Source: an uncultured Erysipelotrichaceae bacterium
GTDB taxonomy: Bacteria > Bacillota_I > Bacilli_A > Erysipelotrichales > Erysipelotrichaceae
Assembly (NCBI GenBank): GCA_910586285.1
Contig: CAJUGR010000009.1
Coordinates: forward strand, 1-25,437
Direction: 5' to 3'
Length of the DNA stretch: 25,437 nucleotides
A program made the position numbers and the translations under genes. The notes under the pieces were generated by a model. It was given only the letters and a program-made list of their open reading frames with translations, was not told where the DNA came from and did not search any database. The number at the start of each line of letters is the position of its first letter. Positions within the stretch are counted from its first letter, which is position 1. Of the stretch, positions 16,392 through 25,437 are shown one piece after another.

Positions 16392-17120
16392 CTAAATTAA
16401 CAAATAGGGCCATAACCGCACCCCGTCTTTGATGATTTGCATGGATTCATCTCCATGAAAGCGATGCAAAACCGATGCGAAATCATTCCCCTCAAGCAAA
16501 ATAATATTGGCATACCCACCTCTTTTTAACTTACCCAAGTCACGAAAGCCTAAAGCCAATGCCGGATAAAGGGTACATGCGGCCAAAATTTGTAAGGGAT
16601 GAAGATGCGGATGATGTAACGCACACATCTTGGCAACGAGTAATTGATCCAAACAATCGGTATACGGATAATCACTACTGATACAAAAGCGAGGTGAATT
16701 TATCGTCTTAGGGTGATGAAGATCATAGATCAGCATAGGATCTTTTACTTCCGTGAAATGCGCATCGACAACACGACCCGGATGCAATACATTGATAAAT
16801 TTTTCCGCGAGCGGCTGTGAATGAACAATCATCGTTCCGCGACGAACGAGCAGTTCTCCGATTTCCCACAGTTCCCTCATGCTGGAACAATGATGCAGAT
16901 CCAGATTCACATCTATCATGCCGGGAATCGCAATGTGACTGCGCCCCTCTACAATTCGGGTATCCTTGTCAACACACACACTCCCCGTACCTTGACCAAG
17001 AGCCAGTATCCGATCGTGATGAATCGCAATAAAGCCATTGGATACAGATGTCTTAATGGTAGGGATCATCGGATAAATCTGTTCAAGATTGCGTATTAAC
17101 AGCGTTGCCTTTTTCGTCAT
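16392..17120 (-). CDS. Shrunken amidohydrolase-like protein lacking the HxH metal motif
   Basis: This 242-residue protein resembles imidazolonepropionase-type amidohydrolases at both ends. It has an N-terminal beta-sandwich ending in AIPGMIDV (residues 64-71) and a C-terminal part with SSDYPY (148-153), ALALGFRDLGKLKRGGYANIILL (187-209) and a closing strand. Full-length relatives have about 400 residues and a PGxxDxHxH metal motif. Here the two His are Asn72 and Asp74, and only ~75 residues separate this motif from SSDYPY, against roughly 240 usually. Most of the TIM barrel and its metal ligands are therefore gone, and ordinary hydrolase activity is unlikely. The frame is open and GAGGTGG precedes the ATG at 17120, so it may be an expressed non-enzymatic relative. 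A TATAAT (17142-17147) lies just upstream. Confidence 0.65.
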   Translation of the reverse strand: MTKKATLLIRNLEQIYPMIPTIKTSVSNGFIAIHHDRILALGQGTGSVCVDKDTRIVEGRSHIAIPGMIDVNLDLHHCSSMRELWEIGELLVRRGTMIVHSQPLAEKFINVLHPGRVVDAHFTEVKDPMLIYDLHHPKTINSPRFCISSDYPYTDCLDQLLVAKMCALHHPHLHPLQILAACTLYPALALGFRDLGKLKRGGYANIILLEGNDFASVLHRFHGDESMQIIKDGVRLWPYLLI

Positions 17121-17298
17121 AGCCACCTCATTCCTATTAACATTATATAATGTTTTTAAGCAATATCCTATCAAAATCATTAAACTTTACAAATTTCTTT
17201 TTGCACGCAACATGAACTTACCGGCCAATGATGAAATTTCATGTATTAAAATACCTTAAAACAAGTCATCAGAAGCTGATTCGACCTTTAAATATGGG

Positions 17299-17339
17299 AA
17301 AAGCAAACCGAATGATTCACTCATCAGTTTGCTTTTTTT
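17299..17339. terminator. Hairpin terminator spanning the end of the YjdF-like gene
   Basis: AAAAGCAAAC (17299-17308) pairs with GTTTGCTTTT (17327-17336), a 10-bp stem. A smaller ATGA/TCAT stem (17312-17315 with 17321-17324) sits in the loop. The plus strand continues with a T-run (17333-17339), while the minus strand has only four U residues. The stop codon (17324-17326) lies at the loop edge and the last codons form one arm. It can end the minus-strand operon and perhaps block antisense reads. Confidence 0.75.
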
Positions 17340-17995
17340 GTTCTGTGATTTTGAATGTTCAAAATATAAAATTTCTCGCACAATCGCGTAATAAAATTAT
17401 CGTGATGATGGCGGTATGCATGAACGATACATAGCGTCACCAACAAACCCCCGACTCCTGCGCACATCATATCCGTGATACTGTCATGGACTCCTTGCGT
17501 ATAGTGATTGATACAATCATTTTGGAAAAAGATCAGCATCGCATATTCAAAGAATTCCCAACATACCGCAATGGCCAAATTCATTGCGTTGATAAACAGT
17601 AAGAACAACCGATAATCATCCGGATCATCAATATGCGCACTCTTTTTAATCACCATAAATAAAATCACGGCAGCGATCGTTAAAAGCAAACCGCTGGAAA
17701 AATGTAGCACCTTATCAAATCCAAGCACGGAATAGCCATGAAAACAGGAGCCGATCAATGATGCAAAATAAACAAATGTAATATTACAGATCAAAATTTC
17801 ATATATTGGTTTCCAATGAAACAGCCGAAAGATTACCGGGACAATCCACGGGGTAATACAAGCAACCACACTCATTCCCAGAGCATTCATATCCTGTATT
17901 TGCCAACTGTGATAAAAGCTGTACAATAAAGTAATGACATAAATGGCTGTTTCAAAGTAAAACAAGCGTTTGCCTCTTACCTTACTTTGATTCAT
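17324..17995 (-). CDS. YjdF/DUF2238-like integral membrane protein
   Basis: This 223-residue protein has about six membrane segments. The family-like motifs are FDKVLHFSSG (about residues 93-102) and CWEFFEY ... HDSITDMMCAGVGG (about 143-183), with conserved His, Glu and Asp placed in or near membrane segments. This resembles the DUF2238/YjdF family, whose biochemical role is not established. Its ATG lies inside the last codons of pncB (14-nt overlap), so it is translationally coupled to NAD precursor salvage. Membrane passage of a pyridine precursor, or an unrelated envelope role, are possible; the sequence does not decide. The C-terminal tail is basic. Confidence 0.75.
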   Translation of the reverse strand: MNQSKVRGKRLFYFETAIYVITLLYSFYHSWQIQDMNALGMSVVACITPWIVPVIFRLFHWKPIYEILICNITFVYFASLIGSCFHGYSVLGFDKVLHFSSGLLLTIAAVILFMVIKKSAHIDDPDDYRLFLLFINAMNLAIAVCWEFFEYAMLIFFQNDCINHYTQGVHDSITDMMCAGVGGLLVTLCIVHAYRHHHDNFITRLCEKFYILNIQNHRTKKAN

Positions 17996-19469
17996 TATGC
18001 TTCACATCCTCTAACATTGATAATTTCAAATCCAACAGTTTTTTACTGAGATCGACATAATATACCTGGGGAAATTCAAAACGCAGAATTTCATCCCATA
18101 AGCGATCAAATTCCTTTTCACTGTATTCACGAATTTCCGGTAAAGAAGGTACATCATAGACAAGCTTTCCTTGTACAAAGATCGGCTCTAACAGCGAACG
18201 CACTTCAAAACTGCCGCCGGGAAGTGTTTTATTCTTCCACGAATTCATCTGATGGTAAATCGTTAAGTCCGCTGTGGGATCAATAACTTCATCAAATAAT
18301 GTCATCAAATCACCGAGTGCTTTTCCACTCTTTTTATCATATAAGCGATACAAGTCTTTGAAACCCGGATTGGTCACCTTTTCCACGTTCTCCGATACTT
18401 TGATTTTGGGAATCATGCGCCCCCCTTCAAAGACCGAAGACAGCTTATATACGCCCCCAAATACCGGAGCGCTCTTACTGCATACAAGATTTTCTCCCAC
18501 TCCCATGCTGCTGATCTGGGCTCCCTGGGAAATCAATGATTGAATCAGATATTCGTCTAAGGAATTGGAGACGACGATGTTTGTTGACTGCATTCCGTTC
18601 TCATCCAGTTGTTTGCGAATTTGTTTTGATAAATACGCCATATCACCCGAATCAATCCGTACCCCGGCCAAGTGATAACCGTTTGGGGCCAAGTATTCTT
18701 TTTCCAAGCGAATGGCATTGGGCAGCCCGCTGCGCAAAGTATCATAGGTATCTAACAATACCGTACATTGACTCGGATACGTTTTCGCATAGGCAAGGAA
18801 CGCATCATATTCATGATCAAACGATTGGATAAATGAATGCGCCATTGTTCCCAATACTGGAATGCCGAATTGTTGACCGGCATAAGTCGTCGCTGTACCG
18901 GCAACGCCACCGATGTAAGCGGCACGGGCACCGTAATTGGCCGCATCGAAATTATGCGCCCGCCGCGCTCCGAATTCCATGATTGCACGTCCCTGCGCCG
19001 CTTTCACGATACGCTTAGCCTTGGTCGCAATCAAAGTTTGATGATTGATAACCAATAACATTGCGGTTTCAATAATCTGAGCTTCGATCAGTCTTGCCTT
19101 AACGCGAATTAACGGTTCATATGGAAATACCGGAGTTCCCTCCCGTATCGCATACAGATCACCGGTAAAGATAAAATGGCGTAAATATTCCAGAAACCCC
19201 TCACTGAACATGTCTAAGGAGCGCAGATAAGTAATATCCGCATCCGTAAAATGTAAGTTTTGAATATAACCGATGATTTCCTCTAAACCGGCAAACACCG
19301 CATATCCGCCATCATCAGGATTTTTACGATAAAACAAATCAAAAGTAACGATTTTATCCTTTTCGGCACTGTTAAAGTAGCATTGACTCATCGTAAGTTC
19401 ATAAAAATCCATACACATACTGAGATTTCGCGCATCGCGAAAATCAAATTTATCATCATAACTTCTCAT
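17982..19469 (-). CDS. pncB: Nicotinate phosphoribosyltransferase
   Basis: This enzyme joins nicotinate and phosphoribosyl pyrophosphate, with ATP hydrolysis, to make nicotinate mononucleotide in the Preiss-Handler NAD salvage pathway. The 495 residues match the longer Firmicute form. Motifs seen are the substrate-site N-terminal FYELTMSQCYF, FGARRAHN, GTMAHSF with the His that is phosphorylated in the family (about residue 211), LLDTYDTLRSG and RIDSGD for the phosphoribosyl group. Its ribosome binding site GAGGTGA overlaps the stop codon of pncA seven nt upstream, so the product of one enzyme feeds the next. It overlaps the following membrane gene by 14 nt. Confidence 0.96.
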   Translation of the reverse strand: MRSYDDKFDFRDARNLSMCMDFYELTMSQCYFNSAEKDKIVTFDLFYRKNPDDGGYAVFAGLEEIIGYIQNLHFTDADITYLRSLDMFSEGFLEYLRHFIFTGDLYAIREGTPVFPYEPLIRVKARLIEAQIIETAMLLVINHQTLIATKAKRIVKAAQGRAIMEFGARRAHNFDAANYGARAAYIGGVAGTATTYAGQQFGIPVLGTMAHSFIQSFDHEYDAFLAYAKTYPSQCTVLLDTYDTLRSGLPNAIRLEKEYLAPNGYHLAGVRIDSGDMAYLSKQIRKQLDENGMQSTNIVVSNSLDEYLIQSLISQGAQISSMGVGENLVCSKSAPVFGGVYKLSSVFEGGRMIPKIKVSENVEKVTNPGFKDLYRLYDKKSGKALGDLMTLFDEVIDPTADLTIYHQMNSWKNKTLPGGSFEVRSLLEPIFVQGKLVYDVPSLPEIREYSEKEFDRLWDEILRFEFPQVYYVDLSKKLLDLKLSMLEDVKHNESK

Positions 19470-19476
19470 GACTCTA

Positions 19477-20097
19477 TCACCTCACCATTGATGCTACAAT
19501 TAAAATGCCGTTGGCCTGCATGTTTGTCAAGGCAAATTGGTTATTTGTTTGAACGTCATGAAGTTCCTCTATATGATAAGTATCCACACAATCCATCGGT
19601 ATGATGATGCGATGGTTTGTTTTATTATGCTCGTTCAGCCAGGCATTCAAACATAAAGAGAACTGCATAATGCAAATATCTGTACAGCATCCGGTGATGA
19701 TAATATCACGATACATATCCAGATCAGATCCTAAGAAGGTCTGAAAGTCATCTGCGGTAAATGCATTGGTGCTGTTTTTATAAAACAGTTCCTCGACATA
19801 AGGCTGTAATTCTGAGATGACTTCGCTTTCGGCTGTTCCGATCACGCAGTGAGATGGATAAGATTGAAATTCTCTCGTTTTGGGTGGGTGCGCATCGGCA
19901 ACGAAGATACGGCGACAATCTATATCTGTAAGCAATCGTTTAATCGCATCCCCGCAAGATAAGATTGCCGGATCATGCAACGCTCCTTCCTTAATAAAAC
20001 CATTGATCATATCGACCACAAAGACAATCGGCTTTTGTAATTCATGCTGCGAAAGAGGGGCAAACTTTTGATAAAACTCCTGTTGTACTCTTGCCAT
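19477..20097 (-). CDS. pncA: Nicotinamidase (isochorismatase family)
   Basis: It hydrolyses nicotinamide to nicotinate and ammonia in the cytoplasm. The 206 residues carry the catalytic triad of the family: Asp29 (VVDMINGF), Lys107 (FYKNSTNAF) and Cys138 (GCCTDIC). The metal ligands Asp68 and His70 (ADAHPP) and His83 (YPSHC) are also present. It is the first gene of the pncA-pncB operon, with AAGGAGAT before the ATG and a near-consensus promoter upstream. Nicotinamide released by NAD-consuming enzymes, including sirtuins, would be recycled here. Confidence 0.94.
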   Translation of the reverse strand: MARVQQEFYQKFAPLSQHELQKPIVFVVDMINGFIKEGALHDPAILSCGDAIKRLLTDIDCRRIFVADAHPPKTREFQSYPSHCVIGTAESEVISELQPYVEELFYKNSTNAFTADDFQTFLGSDLDMYRDIIITGCCTDICIMQFSLCLNAWLNEHNKTNHRIIIPMDCVDTYHIEELHDVQTNNQFALTNMQANGILIVASMVR

Positions 20098-20138
20098 CGT
20101 CGATCTCCTTTCCTCATTTTCTTTTTCTATTAGAATTA

Positions 20139-20167
20139 ATTATACCCCTTTTTCATAAACTTGACAA
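20139..20167 (-). promoter_or_regulatory. Promoter of the pncA-pncB operon
   Basis: On the minus strand TTGTCA (plus 20162-20167) and TATAAT (plus 20139-20144) are separated by 17 nt, about 42 nt upstream of the pncA start. I saw no clear palindrome matching known NAD repressor sites. Confidence 0.8.
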
Positions 20168-20205
20168 ACGATAAATCATCCCATCGTATCCCTGTCATTG
20201 ATAAA

Positions 20206-20248
20206 TAAAAATCACTTCCGCTGCGAAAAAACCACAATCAGAAGTGAC
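20206..20248 (-). terminator. Terminator of the feoAB operon
   Basis: TCACTTC (20212-20218) pairs with GAAGTGA (20241-20247). The loop is long (22 nt). On the minus strand a U-rich run follows (plus 20206-20211). It lies about 24 nt past the feoB stop codon. Confidence 0.75.
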
Positions 20249-20271
20249 CAAGACTTATCCGTATTACAACA

Positions 20272-22356
20272 TTACAGCCACAGAGAACATAATTGAAAGA
20301 TCAGAAATGAAGTGAGATAAGGAACCACAATCATCAGCGCGATCGAAAGCAACATCATCTTCCACCCAACCTCTCGGCGCAGCGCCTGTAAAGTCATGAC
20401 ACAGGGTATCGATAATAAGATATATACCATGAATGAGTAAGCACGAGCATTGGCCTTGGAATCGCTCCATAATTGACCGATCGCTCCCACCAATGTTTCA
20501 TCACCGCTCTCTTGAATCGGATGTGGTATCCATGCCGTACAAAACTTTCGACAAGCAAATCCGAAAGCAAAGGCAATTTGTTTTGCATCCTCTAAAGGAG
20601 CGATGGGGGCAAATTCAGACTCGTTTTCCTGAAGCAATATCTGTCCCATAAAGCCAACAACGGTTTCTTTAGCCACGATGCTCCCCGGCAATGCCGCTAC
20701 GCTTTCCCAACGTGTACCAAAACCCAGCGGTTCATAAATCGGTGCCACAGCTTTTCCGAATCGGGCAATATAACTGGTATCTATGCGACCCTCGGGAAAA
20801 TATCCCAAAGCCCACAAAATAACCATCGCCCATAGAACCACACCGGTAGCCTTACGGATATAGGCACTGACCTCTTGGCTTACTTTTTTCACAATCACCT
20901 GCCACGCCGGGCAACGATAAGGCGGCAATTCCATCACCATGATAACCTGATCGCGGAATCCATCACATCGGGCACATACAGAGGCAACCACTAGTGCTAA
21001 TAAAATGCCGATTCCGTAAACACTGAGAATCATTACCGCTTTTTTGCCTTTGAAAAACGCTGCCGCAAACAACATATAAACCGGTAAACGCGCACCGCAA
21101 GACATAAACGGGACCAACAAAGCGGTTATTTTCTTTTGCTTGGGATGATCCAAAGTGCGAACGGCACTTAATGCGGGAACATTACAGCCAAAGCCCAGCA
21201 ATAAACACACAAAACTTTTGCCACTCATATGAAAATGCTGCATGGGATGATCCAACAAACATGCAATGCGTGCCATATAGCCGCTTTCTTCCAACAAAGC
21301 CAACGCAAAATACAAAAACATCATCAGCGGAATAAAAACCAATACGCCGCCCACACCGGCAATAAGTCCGTGTAAAATGAGATTTTTAGCCGCATCGTTA
21401 AGAAAAAACAAAGCGGCGCTCGCATATTTCATCACCATTTCATTGATACAAAAATCAATAAAATCATTGAATGGAGCGCTTCCCTGAAATACCCATAGCA
21501 TCAATAATATCATGACAAAAGCCAAGGCGATTCGACCATACAGCGGATGCAACAAAATGCGATCCGCTTTCCGTGTGTGTTGCCAACGGGCATCATTTTC
21601 CTGTACATGTTTCATCAATACCTCATTGATATAACGATAAGCATATTGTGCCTCATTGTTCTCTACACCGGCAACAGAAAGTTCCATATTCCATGCCTGA
21701 AGCTGCTTTATCGCTCGAGGCTGCTGAAACATGAGGTCATAAGCCAGCCACGCCACTTCCTCATCCCGCAATTTCTGATAAGCCGGAAGCCGCTTTCTTA
21801 ATTCAATTACCAATTCTTCATAAACGCCTTGTTGAGATGAACAAATACATGGCAAATAGGCAACGGAATCATCGACATGGCGCATAATTCCCTTACGCAC
21901 AACTGCCTTTCCTTTCACATCCAAGGCACTGTGGGGATAAATCGGGATTTGTAATGCATTCGCAATGGCTTGCGGATCCATTTCGATATGAAACCGTTCC
22001 ACCTCATCCATGAAATTGAATATGATCATCATCGGAATTTGTAAGCGTCGTAATTGTAGCGTCAAGTAAAGATTACGTGCCAAGTTGGTCGCATCGACAA
22101 TATTGACGATCAAATCTACCGCTTCATTTTCTAAATAACGAACACTGATCGCTTCCTCATTTTCCCGATTTTCCAGAGCATAAATACCGGGCAGATCCAC
22201 CAAATGGTATTGTTGATCATCCCATGTAACAATGGCTTCCTTTTTTTCCACCGTAACTCCCGGCCAGTTTCCTACCTTAAAATGCGCATCTGATAAAGTA
22301 TTAATCCAAGCGCTCTTACCGACGTTCGGATTACCGACAAATGCTATTTTCTTCAT
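20272..22356 (-). CDS. feoB: Ferrous iron transporter FeoB
   Basis: FeoB is the membrane protein that imports Fe(II), with a cytoplasmic GTPase domain. The 694-residue protein begins with G1 GNPNVGKS (8-15), the FeoB-typical WPGVTVEKKE, G3 DLPG and G4 NFMD. A helical spacer domain (~170-270) follows, and then a membrane domain with eight or more segments. The two Gate-like repeats contain GCNVPA and GSIVAKETVVGF; the first carries the Cys expected in the pore. The start lies inside feoA (26-nt overlap), so the two are coupled. No feoC follows. Length is slightly short for the family but all domains are present. Confidence 0.96.
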   Translation of the reverse strand: MKKIAFVGNPNVGKSAWINTLSDAHFKVGNWPGVTVEKKEAIVTWDDQQYHLVDLPGIYALENRENEEAISVRYLENEAVDLIVNIVDATNLARNLYLTLQLRRLQIPMMIIFNFMDEVERFHIEMDPQAIANALQIPIYPHSALDVKGKAVVRKGIMRHVDDSVAYLPCICSSQQGVYEELVIELRKRLPAYQKLRDEEVAWLAYDLMFQQPRAIKQLQAWNMELSVAGVENNEAQYAYRYINEVLMKHVQENDARWQHTRKADRILLHPLYGRIALAFVMILLMLWVFQGSAPFNDFIDFCINEMVMKYASAALFFLNDAAKNLILHGLIAGVGGVLVFIPLMMFLYFALALLEESGYMARIACLLDHPMQHFHMSGKSFVCLLLGFGCNVPALSAVRTLDHPKQKKITALLVPFMSCGARLPVYMLFAAAFFKGKKAVMILSVYGIGILLALVVASVCARCDGFRDQVIMVMELPPYRCPAWQVIVKKVSQEVSAYIRKATGVVLWAMVILWALGYFPEGRIDTSYIARFGKAVAPIYEPLGFGTRWESVAALPGSIVAKETVVGFMGQILLQENESEFAPIAPLEDAKQIAFAFGFACRKFCTAWIPHPIQESGDETLVGAIGQLWSDSKANARAYSFMVYILLSIPCVMTLQALRREVGWKMMLLSIALMIVVPYLTSFLIFQLCSLWL

Positions 22357-22576
22357 TTTGAATCACCTCAATCTTCTCCCCGTCCCGATAACGAAGCATC
22401 AAAAAATTACCGCATACGAACAGTATTAACATACCGCTGCGCGGCTCATTGCGCTCTACCATAAACAAAGATCCTTCATAAATACCTAATGTGAGTAAAC
22501 GTCTGCGATCCGTTTCTTTCAGGTTGATGCGAAGAATTCTTCCCCGCTTTCCTGCTTGCATTTCTGTACATTTCAT
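22331..22576 (-). CDS. feoA: Ferrous iron transport accessory protein FeoA
   Basis: This is a small SH3-like cytoplasmic protein that assists FeoB. From the start at 22576 it has 81 residues: MKCTEMQAGKRGRI, then LLTLGIYEGS and LMLRYRDGEKIEV, the typical FeoA pattern. Two upstream in-frame ATGs (22594, 22591) overlap the -10 box and lack a binding site, while GGTGAT lies four nt before the 22576 codon, so the shorter form is preferred. Its end overlaps feoB by 26 nt. Confidence 0.88.
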   Translation of the reverse strand: MKCTEMQAGKRGRILRINLKETDRRRLLTLGIYEGSLFMVERNEPRSGMLILFVCGNFLMLRYRDGEKIEVIQNEENSICR

Positions 22577-22592
22577 ATTGATCACCGACATC

Positions 22593-22601
22593 ACTATACC
22601 A
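22593..22601 (-). promoter_or_regulatory. Putative extended -10 promoter of feoAB
   Basis: TGGTATAGT on the minus strand fits an extended -10 (TGn plus TATAGT). The -35 region is poor. The transcript would begin near 22586, leaving only ~10 nt of leader before the feoA start. CATAAT (22623-22628) and ATTATG (22639-22644) upstream form a weak inverted repeat that could bind an iron repressor, but they do not match a Fur box well. Confidence 0.45.
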
Positions 22602-22723
22602 AACCAAAATGAAAAAGTGGCTCATAATAATACGAACGATTATGGTTCTTTTTCCAGTACTGAGGGAATAGAATAAAAGGGATTTTCTAATGTCATGAAA
22701 AAGATTTCTGAAAATTCTTGTAA

Positions 22724-24118
<1,395 letters not shown>

Positions 24119-24130
24119 TATTAAGTATTA

Positions 24131-24168
24131 AAAGACCTTCTCTATCACAAATAGAAAAGGTCTTTTTT
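24131..24168. terminator. Bidirectional terminator between gdhA and the ligase-like gene
   Basis: AAAGACCTT (24131-24139) pairs with AAGGTCTTT (24157-24165), with an inner CTAT/ATAG. The plus strand continues in a T-run (24163-24168) and the minus strand in four U residues. It serves the two convergent genes. Confidence 0.9.
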
Positions 24169-24180
24169 ATATAGTTTTGA

Positions 24181-25383
24181 TTATACTGATGTCGCCTTTT
24201 TTTGAGTGTAAATTGAAGAAGATGAGAGTACCATCAGAAAGATCAATCCGGTCTGAACCCAAAAAATCGTATAATCCAGAATCCCGTGAATCATTACGGT
24301 TAGGAGAAAAGCCAAAATGAGAGAGAATAAGCGCATGTCACGATGTTGTGAATAAAGATGCCATATCTCTTTACCCTGTTCCCAGAAATACGGAATCAGC
24401 AACGCCACACCGATCACCCCGAAACTCAAAAGAGGATCAAGATAAACACTGTGTGCATGTTGCGTCGGTGGTCCTTTATATTTCATGAACGTGTGAAAAT
24501 AGGTCAACGGCCCCTGCCCTAATAACGGATGATCCGCAATGCCGCGAACCGCTGCCGCCCAAATATCTCTGCGAACAACCAAATATCTTAAAAAACTGCC
24601 GCCGCGCGGAAATAGCTTAGGATCAATCCACAAAGCAATGGCACATACCGCAATCACAGATATGCTGCCGATGAAAAATCCCTTATGATTATTTAACAGA
24701 AACAACAACGGAATGGTGATCAAAAAAGAAATCCAAGCTGTGCGGCAACCGCTTAAATACAGTCCTGAAAAATTGCATGCGATAGTGACAAGATAGAAAA
24801 CAACGCGCCTTGTCGTTTTCACATTCATCATTTTATACACACACATCAGAATGAGAAATTCGACCATCATACCGTAATAATTCGCATTGAAAAAGGTAGA
24901 ATTCACACGATACATCGGCTCATCGGCCACTTCAAAGGTAAAAAAGTCATATTCCAACGTCTGTACAATCGAATAATATTCCATTAGTGCCCACACAAAG
25001 CAGAACAGCGATATGATACAGCACGCATCCACACATAATTCAAATAAGCGCAGCGTTACCTTTGATCGATAAAATAAAATAAATAAAACAACAATCGCAA
25101 TGCCTAAGGAACAAACAGTTCCCAAATAATTATGATAAATCAATGATACGATTACGTTGATTCCGCAAAATCCGAATAGATAATACGATTTAGGGTATGT
25201 TTGAATAATCTTAGGCAATCTGCCTTTGATAAGCAAATAGAGCAATATTATCACAATGACCGTCAAAGAACAGAAAAAAGGAAGAAAAATACTGCACAAC
25301 GCTATCATGATCAAATATTCTTCTATATCATAGCCATCAAACTTACGATGGCAAAAACCAATAACTCGATCAATCAGTGACAA
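24181..25383 (-). CDS. O-antigen ligase/polymerase-family membrane protein
   Basis: This 400-residue protein has about ten membrane segments and the family's large outside loop before the motif HAHSVYLDPLLSFGVIG (about residues 313-329), preceded by HPLLGQGPLTYF. This is the WaaL/Wzy (PF04932) pattern, whose members join or polymerise glycans on lipid carriers at the outer face of the membrane. In a Gram-positive cell, a capsule, teichuronic or other exopolysaccharide role is possible. No glycosyltransferase gene is adjacent in the window, so the substrate is unknown. The start appears to be TTG at 25383, with GGAAGG 12 nt upstream; the first in-frame ATG would come ~25 residues later inside the first membrane segment. 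Confidence 0.85.
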   Translation of the reverse strand: MSLIDRVIGFCHRKFDGYDIEEYLIMIALCSIFLPFFCSLTVIVIILLYLLIKGRLPKIIQTYPKSYYLFGFCGINVIVSLIYHNYLGTVCSLGIAIVVLFILFYRSKVTLRLFELCVDACCIISLFCFVWALMEYYSIVQTLEYDFFTFEVADEPMYRVNSTFFNANYYGMMVEFLILMCVYKMMNVKTTRRVVFYLVTIACNFSGLYLSGCRTAWISFLITIPLLFLLNNHKGFFIGSISVIAVCAIALWIDPKLFPRGGSFLRYLVVRRDIWAAAVRGIADHPLLGQGPLTYFHTFMKYKGPPTQHAHSVYLDPLLSFGVIGVALLIPYFWEQGKEIWHLYSQHRDMRLFSLILAFLLTVMIHGILDYTIFWVQTGLIFLMVLSSSSIYTQKKATSV

Positions 25384-25423
25384 ATTCAGTCACATCCTTC
25401 CCGCAAACTCTTGTGTTAAAGTT

Positions 25424-25429
25424 ATTATA
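25424..25429 (-). promoter_or_regulatory. Putative -10 box of the ligase-like gene
   Basis: TATAAT on the minus strand, 40 nt before the TTG start. The -35 box would lie outside the window, so it cannot be judged. Confidence 0.5.
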
Positions 25430-25437
25430 GCATTTCA

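Noticed and set aside
17228..17434. 68-codon plus-strand frame
   Set aside because: It runs through the hairpin terminator into the antisense of the YjdF-like gene and has no ribosome binding site.
22623..22644. CATAAT/ATTATG considered as a Fur box for feoAB
   Set aside because: Arm length and spacing do not match the 19-bp Fur consensus; kept only as an unassigned inverted repeat.

Overview
The window looks like chromosomal DNA of a low-to-mid GC Firmicute. The evidence is strong GGAGG-type ribosome binding sites, sigma-A promoters with AT-rich -10 boxes, U-tract hairpin terminators and a T-box riboswitch in front of a methionine transporter. An Erysipelotrichales-type gut bacterium would fit, but that is an inference from general protein flavour and cannot be proven here. 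No rRNA, tRNA, CRISPR array, transposase or phage module was seen.

Layout. Positions 312-5232 (minus) hold sbcD, sbcC and a sirtuin in one tight operon with its own promoter and terminator; the sirtuin has lost its normal C-terminus. Positions 5233-5844 have no gene but do have a near-consensus plus-strand promoter, a hairpin at the predicted transcript start, a 66-nt G-free repeated tract and a 9-bp inverted repeat just before a stand-alone GIY-YIG nuclease gene (5845-6510). Next come a small four-helix membrane protein (6598-7209) and a heterodimeric ABC exporter (7371-10813) with one degenerate and one canonical ATPase site. Positions 10891-12572 (minus) carry a coiled-coil protein and a membrane-anchored protein with a beta-rich outer part, both unidentified. 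Positions 12779-15747 (minus) are metNIQ under a T-box with an apparent AUG specifier.

Positions 15859-17120 hold a DUF4352-like protein and a shrunken amidohydrolase relative that lacks the HxH metal motif. Positions 17324-20167 (minus) are a nicotinamide/nicotinate salvage operon: nicotinamidase, nicotinate phosphoribosyltransferase and a membrane protein of the YjdF/DUF2238 type whose start overlaps the preceding gene. Positions 20206-22601 are feoAB for ferrous iron uptake, divergent from gdhA (22784-24118). An O-antigen-ligase-family membrane protein (24181-25383, minus) closes the window.

Most genes are housekeeping: DNA end processing, NAD salvage, methionine and iron import, ammonia assimilation. 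The parts least explained by known families are the 5233-5844 leader or possible ncRNA region, the replaced sirtuin tail, the metal-site-less amidohydrolase, the coiled-coil/membrane-protein pair and the membrane protein coupled to NAD salvage. I see no convincing complete new multi-gene system; these are leads only.
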